Part shown: piece by piece, positions 54,394 to 63,968 of the stretch
Layout of the letters: every line of letters starts with the position of its first letter
Position numbering within the stretch: the first letter of the stretch is position 1
Origin: Lysobacteraceae bacterium 2PB
GTDB lineage: Bacteria > Pseudomonadota > Gammaproteobacteria > Xanthomonadales > Xanthomonadaceae
Direction of reading: 5' to 3'
Assembly (NCBI GenBank): GCA_005502915.1
Contig: SCMT01000001.1
Location: 310,001-374,000, forward strand
DNA: 64,000 bases
Notes under the pieces: model-generated
The model's input: the letters and a program-made list of their open reading frames with translations, nothing else
Database searches by the model: none
Told to the model about the DNA's origin: nothing
Position numbers and translations under genes: made by a program

Positions 54394-56673
54394 TCACCGC
54401 GTCTTGCGGATCTGCGCTTCCACGGCGGCGATCGCGGTCATGTTGACCACACGACGCGGGCTGGAGGCCGGCGTGAGCACGTGCGCCGGGCGGTTGAGGC
54501 CCATCAGGATCGGACCGATCGCCACGCCGTCGGTCATCACGCGCACCATGTTGTAGGTGATGTTGGCGGCATCGAGGTTCGGCATCACGAACAGGTTGGC
54601 GCGACCGCTGAGCGTGGTGTTCGGGAACATGCGCTTGCGCAGGCCATCATCCCAGGCGGTGTCGGCCATCATCTCGCCATCGATCTCCAGCTTCGGCGCG
54701 CGCGCACGGATGATCTCGTAGGCGCGACGCATCTTCGCCGCGCTCGGGTTGTCGTGGCTGCCGAAGTTCGAATGCGACAGCAGCGCGACCTTGGGCTCGA
54801 TGCCGAACAGCTTGAGCCGGAAGCTGGCCATCAGCGTGGCTTCGGCGATCTGCTCGGCGGACGGATCCACCTGCACGTGGGTGTCGAGGAAGAACCACAC
54901 GCCCTGGCTGTTGATCACGCCGGTCATCGCGGCGGTGCCGGTGACGCCCTTGTCGAAGTTGAAGACGCTGCGCAGGTAGCCGAGCTTCTTGTGGAAGCGA
55001 CCGACCAGGCCGCAGATCATCGCATCCGCTTCGCCGCGCTCGACCATGATCGCGGCGATCAGCGAGGAACGCGAACGCAGCAGGTTCTTCGCCGCAGCGG
55101 GGGTCACGCCGCGACGCTCGGTCAGCGCGTGGTAGTGCTGCCAGTAATCGTTGAAGCGCGGATCGTCGTGGATGTTGGTCAGTTCGAAATCGACGCCGGC
55201 CTTCATGCGCAGGCCGAGGCGCTGGATACGCGTCTCGATCACGTCCGGGCGGCCGATCAGGATCGGCCGCGCCAGGCCTTCGTCGATGACGGTCTGCACC
55301 GCCTGCAGCACGGTTTCTTCCTCGCCCTCGGCGTAGACCACGCGCTTCTGCTCGCTGCGCGCGCGGTCGTAGATCGGCTTCATCAGCAGGCCGGTGCGGT
55401 AGATGAACTGGCCGAGCTTCTCGCGGTAGGCGTCCATCGACGCCAGCGGGCGCTGGGCGATGCCCGAGTCCATCGCCGCCTGCGCGACCGCAGGCGCGAG
55501 CACGGTGAGCAGGCGCGGATCGAACGGGCGCGGGATGATGTAGTTCGCACCGAACTTCGGCACTTCGCCGCCGTAGGCGCTGCCCAGGTCGGAGGCTTCC
55601 ATGCGCGCGAGCTTGGCGATCGCGCGCACGCAGGCGAGCTTCATCGCCTCGTTGATCTCGGTGGCGCCGACGTCGAGCGCACCGCGGAAAATGTAGGGGA
55701 AGCACAGCGCGTTGTTGACCTGGTTCGGATAGTCCGAACGACCCGTGGCGATGATGCAGTCCGGGCGCACCTTCTTCGCGTCTTCCGGCAGGATTTCCGG
55801 ATTCGGATTGGCCAGCGCGAGGATGATCGGACGCTCGGCCATGGTCGCGACCATCTCCGGCTTGAGCACGCCGCCGGCGGACAGGCCGAGGAACACGTCG
55901 GCGCCGGCGACGATGTCGGCCAGCGTGCGCTTGTCGGTGTCGCGCGCGTAGCGCGCCTTGTCCGGATCCATGTTCGGACGGCCGGTGTACAGCACGCCGT
56001 CGCGGTCCACCGCGAGGATGTGCTCCGGCTTCATGCCCAGCGCGACCAGCATGTCGAGGCAGGCGATGCCGGCGGCACCGGCGCCGGAAGTGGCGAGCTT
56101 CACGTCCTCGATCTTCTTGCCGACGATCTCCAGCGCGTTGAGCACCGCCGAACCGACGATGATCGCGGTGCCGTGCTGGTCGTCGTGGAAGACCGGAATC
56201 TTCATCCGCTCGCGCAGCTTGCGCTCGACGATGAAGCACTCCGGCGCCTTGATGTCTTCGAGGTTGATGCCGCCGAAGGTCGGCTCCATCGAGGCGATGA
56301 TGTCGACCAGCTTGTCCGGGTCGCGCTCGTCCAGCTCGATGTCGAACACGTCGATGCCGGCGAACTTCTGGAACAGCACGCCCTTGCCCTCCATCACCGG
56401 CTTGCCGGCCAGCGGGCCGATGTCGCCCAGGCCGAGCACGGCGGTGCCATTGGTGATCACGGCGACCAGGTTGCCGCGCGCGGTCATCTGGCTGGCGGCG
56501 TTGGGGTCTTCGACGATCGCCTCGCAGGCGTAGGCCACGCCGGGCGAGTACGCGAGGGCGAGATCGCGCTGGGTGACGAGAGGCTTGGTCGGGGCGACCT
56601 TGATCTTGCCGGGGGGATCCTGACGGTGATAGTCGAGGGCGGACTGCTTCAGATCGTTGGCGTTGTCGGACAT
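54394..56673 (-). CDS. maeB: NADP-dependent malic enzyme with phosphotransacetylase domain
   Basis: A 759-residue two-domain enzyme, the usual MaeB length. The N-terminal malic enzyme domain decarboxylates malate to pyruvate, giving NADPH; see [52 protein letters not shown] and [13 protein letters not shown]. The C-terminal ~330 residues resemble phosphate acetyltransferase ([20 protein letters not shown]-like [12 protein letters not shown]) and are generally regulatory and inactive. The start at 56673 begins [10 protein letters not shown]. It is divergent from the following gene. Confidence 0.95.
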   Translation of the reverse strand: MSDNANDLKQSALDYHRQDPPGKIKVAPTKPLVTQRDLALAYSPGVAYACEAIVEDPNAASQMTARGNLVAVITNGTAVLGLGDIGPLAGKPVMEGKGVLFQKFAGIDVFDIELDERDPDKLVDIIASMEPTFGGINLEDIKAPECFIVERKLRERMKIPVFHDDQHGTAIIVGSAVLNALEIVGKKIEDVKLATSGAGAAGIACLDMLVALGMKPEHILAVDRDGVLYTGRPNMDPDKARYARDTDKRTLADIVAGADVFLGLSAGGVLKPEMVATMAERPIILALANPNPEILPEDAKKVRPDCIIATGRSDYPNQVNNALCFPYIFRGALDVGATEINEAMKLACVRAIAKLARMEASDLGSAYGGEVPKFGANYIIPRPFDPRLLTVLAPAVAQAAMDSGIAQRPLASMDAYREKLGQFIYRTGLLMKPIYDRARSEQKRVVYAEGEEETVLQAVQTVIDEGLARPILIGRPDVIETRIQRLGLRMKAGVDFELTNIHDDPRFNDYWQHYHALTERRGVTPAAAKNLLRSRSSLIAAIMVERGEADAMICGLVGRFHKKLGYLRSVFNFDKGVTGTAAMTGVINSQGVWFFLDTHVQVDPSAEQIAEATLMASFRLKLFGIEPKVALLSHSNFGSHDNPSAAKMRRAYEIIRARAPKLEIDGEMMADTAWDDGLRKRMFPNTTLSGRANLFVMPNLDAANITYNMVRVMTDGVAIGPILMGLNRPAHVLTPASSPRRVVNMTAIAAVEAQIRKTR

Positions 56674-56828
56674 TCGAGGTCTGGGGGGCCGTGCGCCGGC
56701 CGTGCACGTTGGGCCCCCGATTCTAGCCCCAAAGCCAGACCGGAACCGTGCGGTGACGGATGGTGCCGACCGCGCGATTGGCGTCGCCGGCACCGCTTCC
56801 CCCAGAATCGTCGCTTCGCCCGCCTGCC

Positions 56829-58190
56829 ATGCCCATGACGACGCCCATCGCACCGGTCAGCGCCTCCGTCTCCGCTCGCTTCGCATGGCTGGTGCTGGTC
56901 GCCGCCGTGCTCGCGCAATCCCCGCTGATCTTCAATCCGGGCTATTTCAGCCACGACGAACTGCAGTGGGCGGCCACCGCCAACGCCACCCCGGGACTGC
57001 CGCCGCCGTGGTTCTCCTGGGCGGCCATCGATGCCTACCAGTACCGTCCACTGACGTTCAATCTCTGGCTGTGGCTCTCGCGCCACCTGTTCGAGGTTCC
57101 GTACGCGTTCCATGCGGTCTGCGTGGCCTGGGGCAGCGTCAACGCGGCGCTGCTGTGCGTGCTGGGACAGCGCCTCGGCGTGCCGGCGCGACAGGCGGCC
57201 GCAGCCTCGCTGGTCTTCGCGCTCGGTCCCTATGCCGCCCTGACCCATGGCTGGGTGGGCACGCTGGGCGATCTCATCTGGCTGAGCGCAGCGCTGGGCG
57301 CGGGCCTGCTGGGCACCAGTCGACTGCCGCTGGCCCTCGTCGCGGCCGGCGCCGCGATCGCGACCGCAGCAGGACTTGCCGGCAAGGAAGCGGCCTTGGC
57401 CATCCCCGGCATGCTGGCGGTGGCGTGGTGGTTCGATCGACGCCCAGGATGGGCGATGGCGATGCTGGGCGCCGCCGCGACCGCAGCGCTGTACCTGGTG
57501 CTGCGCTTCGACGCGCTGATGCAACCCGCGCCGCAGGGTGCGCAATACGCGCTCAGCATCGCCCACGCGCCGCTGCGCTGGCTGGAATACCCGCTGTTCG
57601 CGCCGCTGCTCCACGTGCCGGAAAGCTTCGCGACCTTCACCCAGAGCGGGCGCGGGCCGCTGGCGATCTCCGCATTGCTGTGGCTGGCCGCCCTGGCCGC
57701 ATTGTTCCGGGCCGAGCGCAGGCTGTTCGCGCTCGCGCTGCTCGGCGGCACCGCCAGCCTGCTGCCGGTGCTGCCGCTCGGCGCCAGCTTCAATCACTAC
57801 GGCTATGCCTGGTCGGCATGGATGGCGCTGTGCTTCGGCGCCGCCTGGCCGAGGCTGTCCGCGCGCTGGCGGCTGGCGATCGCGCTGCTGGCCGTGCTCA
57901 CGGTGGCGCACGGCGCGATGGTGATGCGCCTGGCGCATCGCGTCGGCACGATCCAGGCGACGTTCTCGCCGGCACTGGCGGAAGCGCTGTCGACCCGCCC
58001 GGCGGATGCACCACCGCTGCGCCTGCGTCCCGCGGAGCCGGACACGCGCTGGATCTTCCAGCGTCTGACCCACGAGATCCCGCATTACCGTGGCGTGGCG
58101 ATCGGCGACCGCGTGCAGCTGGTCGGCGATGACGCGCCTGCGGACCGCGTGATCCAGCCGGATGGCCGTCTGGGGCCGGCGCCCCTGTAG
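56829..58190 (+). CDS. Polytopic membrane protein (glycosyltransferase-C-like) of unknown function
   Basis: A 453-residue inner-membrane protein with about ten hydrophobic segments. The N-terminal FNPGYFSHDELQWA and DAYQYRPLTFNLWLWLSRHLF recall GT-C-type membrane transferases (an acidic DE near the first loop). No family is certain. The C-terminal ~45 residues (IFQRLTHEIPHYRGVAIGDRVQLVG...) are repeated as a remnant downstream. The stop codon TAG lies inside the REP-like element, so the gene end was set by that element. Confidence 0.75.
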   Translation: MPMTTPIAPVSASVSARFAWLVLVAAVLAQSPLIFNPGYFSHDELQWAATANATPGLPPPWFSWAAIDAYQYRPLTFNLWLWLSRHLFEVPYAFHAVCVAWGSVNAALLCVLGQRLGVPARQAAAASLVFALGPYAALTHGWVGTLGDLIWLSAALGAGLLGTSRLPLALVAAGAAIATAAGLAGKEAALAIPGMLAVAWWFDRRPGWAMAMLGAAATAALYLVLRFDALMQPAPQGAQYALSIAHAPLRWLEYPLFAPLLHVPESFATFTQSGRGPLAISALLWLAALAALFRAERRLFALALLGGTASLLPVLPLGASFNHYGYAWSAWMALCFGAAWPRLSARWRLAIALLAVLTVAHGAMVMRLAHRVGTIQATFSPALAEALSTRPADAPPLRLRPAEPDTRWIFQRLTHEIPHYRGVAIGDRVQLVGDDAPADRVIQPDGRLGPAPL

Positions 58191-58257
58191 AGCGGAGCTT
58201 GCTCCGCTCGCTTTTCCCGGGAAAGCATCAGCGGAGCAAGCTCCGCTCTACAACAGC
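58187..58257. repeat. REP-like inverted repeat, family A, copy 2
   Basis: Arms TGTAGAGCGGAGCTTGCTCC and its inverse enclose CGCTTTTCCCGGGAAAGC, itself partly palindromic. It supplies the TAG stop of the membrane-protein gene. Confidence 0.85.
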
Positions 58258-58258
58258 A

Positions 58259-58398
58259 GGATCTTCCAGCGCCTGACGCACCAGATTCCGCACTATCGCG
58301 GCGTGCTGATCGGCGACCGCGTGCAGCTGGTCGGAGACGATGCGCCCGCGGATCGCGTGATCCAGCCGGATGGCCGTCTGGTGCCAGCCCCCCTGTAG
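58259..58398 (+). pseudogene. Orphan 3' remnant of a membrane-protein paralog
   Basis: Forty-six codons without their 5' part (RIFQRLTHQIPHYRGVLIG...PDGRLVPAPL) lie after the intact gene. Relative to the intact copy only a handful of residues differ (for example E to Q, A to L), while many changes are synonymous. It is most likely what remains of a second, formerly complete, related gene. Confidence 0.75.
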
Positions 58399-58466
58399 AG
58401 CGGAGCTTGCTCCGCTCGCTTTTCCCGGGAAAGCATCAGCGGAGCAAGCTCCGCTCTACAACAACA
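58395..58466. repeat. REP-like inverted repeat, family A, copy 3
   Basis: Same arms and central CGCTTTTCCCGGGAAAGC as copy 2. It ends the 208-bp duplication and precedes the convergent gene. Confidence 0.85.
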
Positions 58467-58475
58467 GGGTTGCCA

Positions 58476-59741
58476 TCAGACGCCCAGACCCAGCACCAGG
58501 TCGTCGGCCTCGACGCGGTCCAGGCGGATCTTGTTGGCGAACAGCGAGAACGCGAGCATCCCGGCCAGGCCGTTCGCGCGCTGCATCCACGGCGGCAGGT
58601 AGTGCGGCTGCGCGATCGCGCCGCTGTCGAACATCGGCTGCAGCGCGAACACGTCCTCCAGCGCGAGCTTGCCGGCGAACAGCTGCCGCGCCACCGACAG
58701 CTTGCGGTGGCGCAGGCACCAGCGGAAGAAGGTGTGCACGCTGAGCAGGCCGTGCAGGTACACCGTGTCCTTGGTGAAGGCCGCGCCGCCGCCCAGCGGG
58801 GCGCCGCGGAACACGCGCTGCGCCGAGGCGAAGCTGTCCTCGGGGCTCTGCCCGGCGTCGAGGAAGAAGCGGAACACCTGCACGAAGTCCGCGCCGCCGA
58901 TGGCCATGTCGATGGCGACGATGCGCAGGCTGATGCGCTTCATGCGCTCGATGTCCATCGAACCCGAGATCAGTTCGGCGAAGGTCGCCAGCCCTTCCTG
59001 CGTCGCGGTGGTGCGCGGCGCGCTGCGCGCCATCGACTGCAGGTGCGGCTGCTCGCGGCCGTTGATGCCGGTGAGCGTGTGCACGAAGGCCTCGTGCACC
59101 AGCAGCTGGTGGCGGTCGTATTCGCTGAAGCCGGTATTGGTGCGCACGCGGATGCGGGTCGGGCTGGCGGCGGCCTTGGCGATCAGCGCCGGATCCAGCT
59201 CGACCTTGACCTTGTGATCGGTGAAGAAGGCATCGACGGCCGCCTGCAGTTCGTCGCGCACGGTTTCGGCGGCGATCACCGCATCGGGCTCGATGACACG
59301 CAGCTCCTGGTCCATGTCGTCGGCCAGGGTCACGAAGTGCTGCGCGGCTTCGAGGTTGGTCGGGCCGTCGCCGGGCAGCAGTTCGACCGGCCGGCCGTAC
59401 AGCCGCGTCGAGTACGCGGTGATCCGGAAACTGCCGGCGGCATCAAGCAGGCGCGTGGCGATGCGCCAGCTGTCCGCGGTCTGGATCAGGTAGCGACCCA
59501 GCGGATGGTCCGGGTCCGCGGCCTTCGTCACCGCATCCAGTTCGGCTCGGATGTGGGTGTGGTCGTGCTTCGGGTACGCGATCGTCGGCAGGTGGATGCG
59601 GCCGATCTTCCACGCGCCGAGGAAGGTCTCCTGCGCGCTCGCCGGCCAGCTGAGCGTGTCGAGCAGGCGGATGCCGCGCACCGCCGAGGCCAGGCGCGCA
59701 TCGAGCGCGGCGTGTCGGGCGATGTCGCGGGGCACGCTCAT
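58476..59741 (-). CDS. DUF1704 / QEGLA-motif metallopeptidase-like protein
   Basis: A 421-residue soluble protein. HEAFVH gives an HExxH zinc motif (in LLVHEAFVHTLTG), and ATQEGLATFAELISG has the QEGLA motif that names the family. These two together place it with DUF1704, whose eukaryotic relatives (MATCAP) are carboxypeptidases. Bacterial members have been annotated as flavohemoglobin expression-modulating proteins. The start at 59741 (MSVPRD) is preferred: the extra 34 upstream residues read through the REP-C repeat. Confidence 0.85.
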   Translation of the reverse strand: MSVPRDIARHAALDARLASAVRGIRLLDTLSWPASAQETFLGAWKIGRIHLPTIAYPKHDHTHIRAELDAVTKAADPDHPLGRYLIQTADSWRIATRLLDAAGSFRITAYSTRLYGRPVELLPGDGPTNLEAAQHFVTLADDMDQELRVIEPDAVIAAETVRDELQAAVDAFFTDHKVKVELDPALIAKAAASPTRIRVRTNTGFSEYDRHQLLVHEAFVHTLTGINGREQPHLQSMARSAPRTTATQEGLATFAELISGSMDIERMKRISLRIVAIDMAIGGADFVQVFRFFLDAGQSPEDSFASAQRVFRGAPLGGGAAFTKDTVYLHGLLSVHTFFRWCLRHRKLSVARQLFAGKLALEDVFALQPMFDSGAIAQPHYLPPWMQRANGLAGMLAFSLFANKIRLDRVEADDLVLGLGV

Positions 59742-59756
59742 CGCGCGTTTGCCCCT

Positions 59757-59841
59757 GTCATCCCGGGCGCAGCGAGGGACCTGTTTTTGTTCGTTCCGCA
59801 TGCCATGGGAAAAGCAGGTCCCTCGCTGCGCCGGGGATGAC
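59757..59841. repeat. REP-like inverted repeat, family C
   Basis: Arms 59757-59783 and 59815-59841 (27 nt each, 26 of 27 matching) of the type GTCATCCCGGGCGCAGCG, facing each other around a 31-nt loop. It lies between two minus-strand genes and could terminate rsgA transcription. Confidence 0.8.
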
Positions 59842-59861
59842 ACGGAAACGATGGCACGCGC

Positions 59862-61007
59862 TCAACGCTTCCCATACTTGTCGTCCAGCCGCTTGTTCAG
59901 CGCCTTGTTCTGCACGCGGGCGTCGGACTTCTGCGCCAGCCGCGTCGCCAGCACGTTCGCGGCGCCGGCGACCTCGTCGCGCAGTTTCAGGTAATTCGCG
60001 AAACGGGCGCGGTCCAGCGTGCCGGCGTCGATCGCGGCGCGAATCGCGCAGCCCGGCTCCTTCGCATGCCGGCAGTCGCGGAACCTGCAGTCGCCGGCCA
60101 GGGCTTCGATGTCGGCGAATCCGCCGTCGGCCAGGTCTTCCTCGCCGGTCGGCTTCAGCTCGCGCATGCCGGGCGTGTCGATCAGGCAGGCGCCCGAGGG
60201 CAGCGGGATCAGCGTGCGGTAGGTGGTGGTGTGCCGGCCGCGCGCATCGCTCTCGCGCACCTCGCCGGTCTTCATCTTCTCGATGCCGAGCAGGGTGTTG
60301 GTCAGCGTGGACTTGCCCGCGCCCGACGAGCCCACCAGCACCGCCGTGCGCCCCGGGCCCAGCCACGGATCCAGCGCGGCAACGCTGTCCCGGTCGCGGG
60401 CGTTCACGGCAACGGCGACGATGCCCTGCGCCGCCAGTTCGGCCAGCGCGGCCAGGGAGGCCTCGGCGTCGCTGCCCGCCTTGTCGGCCTTGGTCAGCAC
60501 CACCACCGGCTCGGCGCCGCCACCGCGCACCAGCAGCAGGTAGCGCTCGATCCGGCGCGGGTTGAAGTCGGCGTCCAGGCCGCAGACCACGAACACCGTG
60601 TCGATGTTCGCGGCGATCATCTGCTGCTGGTAGTGCTCGCCGGCGGCGGCGCGCTTGATCGTGCTCCGCCGTGGCAGCAGGGCCGCGATCTGCGGGCGCG
60701 GGGTCCCGCTTTCGCGAGGCTCGCCGCGGATCAGCACCCAGTCGCCGACCGCGGCGCGGTCCTGGGCCGGGAAGCGGCGGCGCATCCACTCCGGCGGCGA
60801 TTCCACCGCCAGGGCCTGGCCGGCGGCCTCGGCGACCACATAGCCGGTGCGGTGCTGCTCGATCACCCGCGCCGGGCGGGCGTCGGGGTGGGCCGCGACC
60901 AGGCCGGACCACGCAGGATCGTCGATCTCGCCGGCCGACGTACCGGGCCAGGGCCAGCCGATCGCCGCCAGTACGGCGACGGACGGAGCGGAGGGAACGG
61001 AACTCAA
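59862..61007 (-). CDS. rsgA: Ribosome small subunit-dependent GTPase A
   Basis: A 381-residue circularly permuted GTPase that helps mature the 30S subunit. The OB domain has VGDWVLIRGE near the start. G motifs appear in permuted order: TKAD (G4), then GSSGAGKST (G1), then DTPGMRE (G3). The C-terminal zinc domain shows CRFRDCRHAKEPGC. The start is uncertain: no ATG lies in frame near the expected N-terminus, and TTG at 61007 is used here. It diverges from the aminotransferase gene. Confidence 0.9.
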   Translation of the reverse strand: MSSVPSAPSVAVLAAIGWPWPGTSAGEIDDPAWSGLVAAHPDARPARVIEQHRTGYVVAEAAGQALAVESPPEWMRRRFPAQDRAAVGDWVLIRGEPRESGTPRPQIAALLPRRSTIKRAAAGEHYQQQMIAANIDTVFVVCGLDADFNPRRIERYLLLVRGGGAEPVVVLTKADKAGSDAEASLAALAELAAQGIVAVAVNARDRDSVAALDPWLGPGRTAVLVGSSGAGKSTLTNTLLGIEKMKTGEVRESDARGRHTTTYRTLIPLPSGACLIDTPGMRELKPTGEEDLADGGFADIEALAGDCRFRDCRHAKEPGCAIRAAIDAGTLDRARFANYLKLRDEVAGAANVLATRLAQKSDARVQNKALNKRLDDKYGKR

Positions 61008-61131
61008 GCGGATCGGGCGATGGCGTGCATGCGGCGATTCTAGCCGGCTATCCAGACCGCGTCCCGGCACGGCAGGCCGATTTCCGCTAGGCTGGCGGCT
61101 CTTTTTTCCCACCCCAACCCCTGTCGCCGCG

Positions 61132-62394
61132 ATGTCCTCCTCCAGCCCGAAACCCGCCCTCAAGACCCGTGAACGCCTGTCCGAAGTCCGCTACGAGATC
61201 CGCGGAGAACTGGCCCGGCGAGCTCGCGAACTGGAAGGCCAGGGCCGGACGCTGATCAAGCTCAACATCGGCAACCCGGGCGCATTCGGGTTCCGCGCGC
61301 CGGAACACCTGCAGCGCGCCATCGCCGACCACATCGCCGACACCGATCCCTACACCCACCAGCAGGGCCTGCCGGTCGCGCGCGAAGCCATCGCCGCGTT
61401 CCACAAGCAGCGCGGCACGCCGAATGCCTCGCCCGAGCGCGTGTTCGTCGGCAACGGCGTCAGCGAACTGATCGACCTGTCGCTGCGCGCGCTGCTCAAC
61501 CCCGGCGACGAAGTGCTGCTGCCCTCGCCCGACTACCCGCTGTGGTCGGCCGCGACCATCCTCAACGACGGCCGCCCGGTCTACTACCGCTGCAAGGCCG
61601 AAAATGGCTTCCTGCCGGATCCGGACGAGATCGCGCAGCTGGTGTCCTCGCGCACCCGCGCGATCGTGCTGATCAACCCGAACAACCCGACCGGCGCGAA
61701 CTACAGCCGCGAGATCCTCGAACGCATCGTCGCCATCGCCGCGAAGCACCACCTGCTGCTGATGGCCGACGAGATCTACGACCACATCCTCTACGACGAA
61801 GCGCAGTTCCAGCCGCTCGCGCCGCTGGCCGGCGACCTGCCCTGCCTGTCGTTCGGCGGCCTGTCGAAGGTGCATCGCGCCTGCGGCTGGCGCGTGGGCT
61901 GGGCCGTGCTCAGCGGCGACCCGCTGCGCAGCGGCGACCTGCACCACGCGATGGACCTGCTCGGCGCGCTGCGCCTGTGCGCCAACGTGCCCGGCCAGTT
62001 CGCGATCGAAGCCGCGCTGCACGGCGACGACACCATCAGCGCGCTCACCGCGCCCGGCGGACGCCTGTACGAAACCCGCCGCGCGCTCATCGAATGCTGC
62101 GAAGCCAGCGAGCACCTGTCGCTGGTCGCCCCGGCCGGCGCGCTGTACGGCTTCCCGGCTGTCGTCGGCGATGCCGCGAAGGGCTTCGACGACCATGCCT
62201 TCGCGCTGGAGATGCTGGAAAGCGAGGACGTGCTGATCGTCCCCGGCTCCAGCTTCAACGTGCCCGAGCGCAACCACTTCCGCGTCACCCTGCTGCCCGA
62301 GGCGCACATGCTGCGCGAAGTGTTCGCGCGCATCGACCGCGTGCTGGGCCGCCGTGCCGAACGCAGCCGCGCCCAGAAGATCGCGGTGGCCTGA
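61132..62394 (+). CDS. alaA: AlaA-like class I aminotransferase
   Basis: A 420-residue PLP enzyme. The sequence matches the AlaA/YfbQ group: LNIGNPGAFGFRAPEHLQ, GLPVAREAIAAFH, PDYPLWSAAT, LINPNNPTGANYSREIL, ADEIYDHILYD, and the PLP lysine in FGGLSKVHRACGWRVGW. It interconverts alanine and pyruvate using glutamate/2-oxoglutarate. Two further genes follow with 4-6-nt spacing or overlap, so an operon of three is likely. Confidence 0.92.
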   Translation: MSSSSPKPALKTRERLSEVRYEIRGELARRARELEGQGRTLIKLNIGNPGAFGFRAPEHLQRAIADHIADTDPYTHQQGLPVAREAIAAFHKQRGTPNASPERVFVGNGVSELIDLSLRALLNPGDEVLLPSPDYPLWSAATILNDGRPVYYRCKAENGFLPDPDEIAQLVSSRTRAIVLINPNNPTGANYSREILERIVAIAAKHHLLLMADEIYDHILYDEAQFQPLAPLAGDLPCLSFGGLSKVHRACGWRVGWAVLSGDPLRSGDLHHAMDLLGALRLCANVPGQFAIEAALHGDDTISALTAPGGRLYETRRALIECCEASEHLSLVAPAGALYGFPAVVGDAAKGFDDHAFALEMLESEDVLIVPGSSFNVPERNHFRVTLLPEAHMLREVFARIDRVLGRRAERSRAQKIAVA

Positions 62395-62399
62395 ACCTG

Positions 62400-63140
62400 A
62401 TGACCCCGGCGACCATCGTCCCCGCCATCGTCGCCATCACGACCGCAGCGAATGCTGCAATCCAGGGCGGTGCGGGCGAAGCCACGCAGCGCGGCAGCGC
62501 CTACCTCGCGCTCGGCGACAGCTACACCATCGGCGAGGGCGTCGACGAGGCCGACCGCTGGCCGATGCAGCTCGCGCGACGCCTGCGCGAGGCCGGCATC
62601 GTCCTCGACGACCCGCGCATCATCGCCACCACCGGCTGGACCACCGACGAGCTGTCCGCCGCGCTCGACGCCGTCGAGCCGCTGGGCAGCGACTGGGCGC
62701 TGGTCAGCCTGCTGATCGGCGTGAACAACCAGTATCGCGGCCGCCCCGTCGACGACTACGTGCCCGAATTCGCCGCCCTGCTCGACCGCGCGATCGCGTA
62801 TGCCCGTGGCGAGGCGGGACGCGTGCTCGTGTTGAGCATCCCCGACTGGGGCGTCACGCCGTTCGCGCTGGCCGGCAGCTTCGATCCCGAGGTCATCGCC
62901 GAGGCGCTGGACGCCTACAACGCCGCCGCCGCGCAGGTCTGCGCCGAACGCGGCGTCGCCTTCGTCGACATCACCCCGGTCAGCCGCGAACGCGGCGCCG
63001 AGCCGGAGATGCTGGTCGAAGACGCCCTGCATCCCTCCGCTGCGATGTACGCCGAGTGGACCGCACGCGCCCTCCCGGTCGCACGACGCCTGCTGTCCGA
63101 GCCCCGAACCGACACTCGCACGGAAGCCCGCAACGAATGA
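62400..63140 (+). CDS. SGNH/GDSL-type hydrolase
   Basis: A 246-residue hydrolase. The GDSL-like block I is YLALGDSYTIGEG (S41), block III is LLIGVNNQY with the conserved Asn, and block V is EDALHPSAAMYAEW with Asp and His. The N-terminal 25 residues are alanine-rich (VPAIVAITTAANAA) and could be a weak signal peptide; cleavage is unclear. The family covers esterases, lipases and acyl-hydrolases. It starts 6 nt past alaA. Confidence 0.85.
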   Translation: MTPATIVPAIVAITTAANAAIQGGAGEATQRGSAYLALGDSYTIGEGVDEADRWPMQLARRLREAGIVLDDPRIIATTGWTTDELSAALDAVEPLGSDWALVSLLIGVNNQYRGRPVDDYVPEFAALLDRAIAYARGEAGRVLVLSIPDWGVTPFALAGSFDPEVIAEALDAYNAAAAQVCAERGVAFVDITPVSRERGAEPEMLVEDALHPSAAMYAEWTARALPVARRLLSEPRTDTRTEARNE

Positions 63141-63835
63141 CCGACGCCGCAGTCCCGGGCCGCCCGCTGTCCGCCAACCACGCCAGGGCTATCGCCCGCG
63201 CCTTCCTGCCGGCCATGCCGCTCGGCAACCGCTACGACTACTACTACGTCGGCGCCAAGCTGCGCAGCGACCCGCTCTATCCCGGCGTGCTCGACGCCCT
63301 GCGCGGCAGCAGCGCGCCGGTGCTCGACCTCGGCTGCGGCCTCGGCCTGCTCGCGCACACGCTGCGCCAGGACGGCCAGTCGCAGGTCTATCGCGGCGTC
63401 GACAACGACCGCGCCAAGATCGAACGCGCCACCCGCGTCGCCGGCAAGGCCGACCTGCGCGACGCCACGTTCGAGATCGTCGACCTGGCGAACACGCTGC
63501 CCGCGCACACCGGCTCCGTCGCCATCCTCGACGTGCTGCAGTACCTCGACGCCGACGCCCAGCGCGGCCTGCTCCACGCCGTCGCGCGCATGCTCGACGG
63601 CGACGCCCGCCTGGTGATGCGCGCCGCCCTCGACGGCGGCGACCGCCGCTCGCGCACCACCCGCATCACCGACCGCCTCGCCAACATGATCGGCTGGATG
63701 GGCTCGCGCCCGCGCCACTACCCCACCCGCGACGGCCTCGAAGCCATCCTCGCCGAAGCCGGCCTGCGCACCGAGTTCCGCCCGCTCTACGGCAACACCC
63801 CGTTCAACCACTGGCTGATCGTCGCGCAGCGCTGA
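63137..63835 (+). CDS. Class I SAM-dependent methyltransferase
   Basis: A 232-residue methyltransferase. The SAM motif is VLDLGCGLGLLAHTLRQ, followed by YRGVDNDRAKIERA and a SVAILDVLQYLDADAQ loop. The substrate is unknown; the C-terminus reads YGNTPFNHWLIV. It overlaps the SGNH gene by 4 nt (ATGA) and ends just before a REP-A element. Confidence 0.85.
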   Translation: MTDAAVPGRPLSANHARAIARAFLPAMPLGNRYDYYYVGAKLRSDPLYPGVLDALRGSSAPVLDLGCGLGLLAHTLRQDGQSQVYRGVDNDRAKIERATRVAGKADLRDATFEIVDLANTLPAHTGSVAILDVLQYLDADAQRGLLHAVARMLDGDARLVMRAALDGGDRRSRTTRITDRLANMIGWMGSRPRHYPTRDGLEAILAEAGLRTEFRPLYGNTPFNHWLIVAQR

Positions 63836-63854
63836 CGACCCCACGGAGCCGCCC

Positions 63855-63968
63855 TTGTAGAGCGGAGCTTGCTCCGCTCAAGCCATCCGCCATCGATCGA
63901 CTGCCCGGAGAGCACGCATCGATGCGCCTCCCCGGAGAGGGAGAGCGGAGCAAGCTCCGCTCTACAAG
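63855..63968. repeat. REP-like inverted repeat, family A, copy 4
   Basis: Arms TGTAGAGCGGAGCTTGCTCC and its inverse (63943-63968 region) separated by about 65 nt without a gene. It follows the methyltransferase gene. Confidence 0.8.

Larger units (their letters stand above)
58053..58468 (+). repeat. Tandem 208-bp duplication of gene 3' end plus REP-like element
   Basis: Two copies with a period of 208 bp (58053-58260 and 58261-58468). Each holds the last 46 codons of the membrane-protein gene followed by a REP-A element. The element halves are almost identical. The coding parts differ at many third positions but encode nearly the same residues. Confidence 0.9.

Noticed and set aside
58162-58398. 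A stand-alone small gene covering the REP and the duplicated 3' end
   Set aside because: Its first part is translation of the REP element. Only the last 46 codons are homologous to a real protein, and they lack a start, so it is listed as a remnant.
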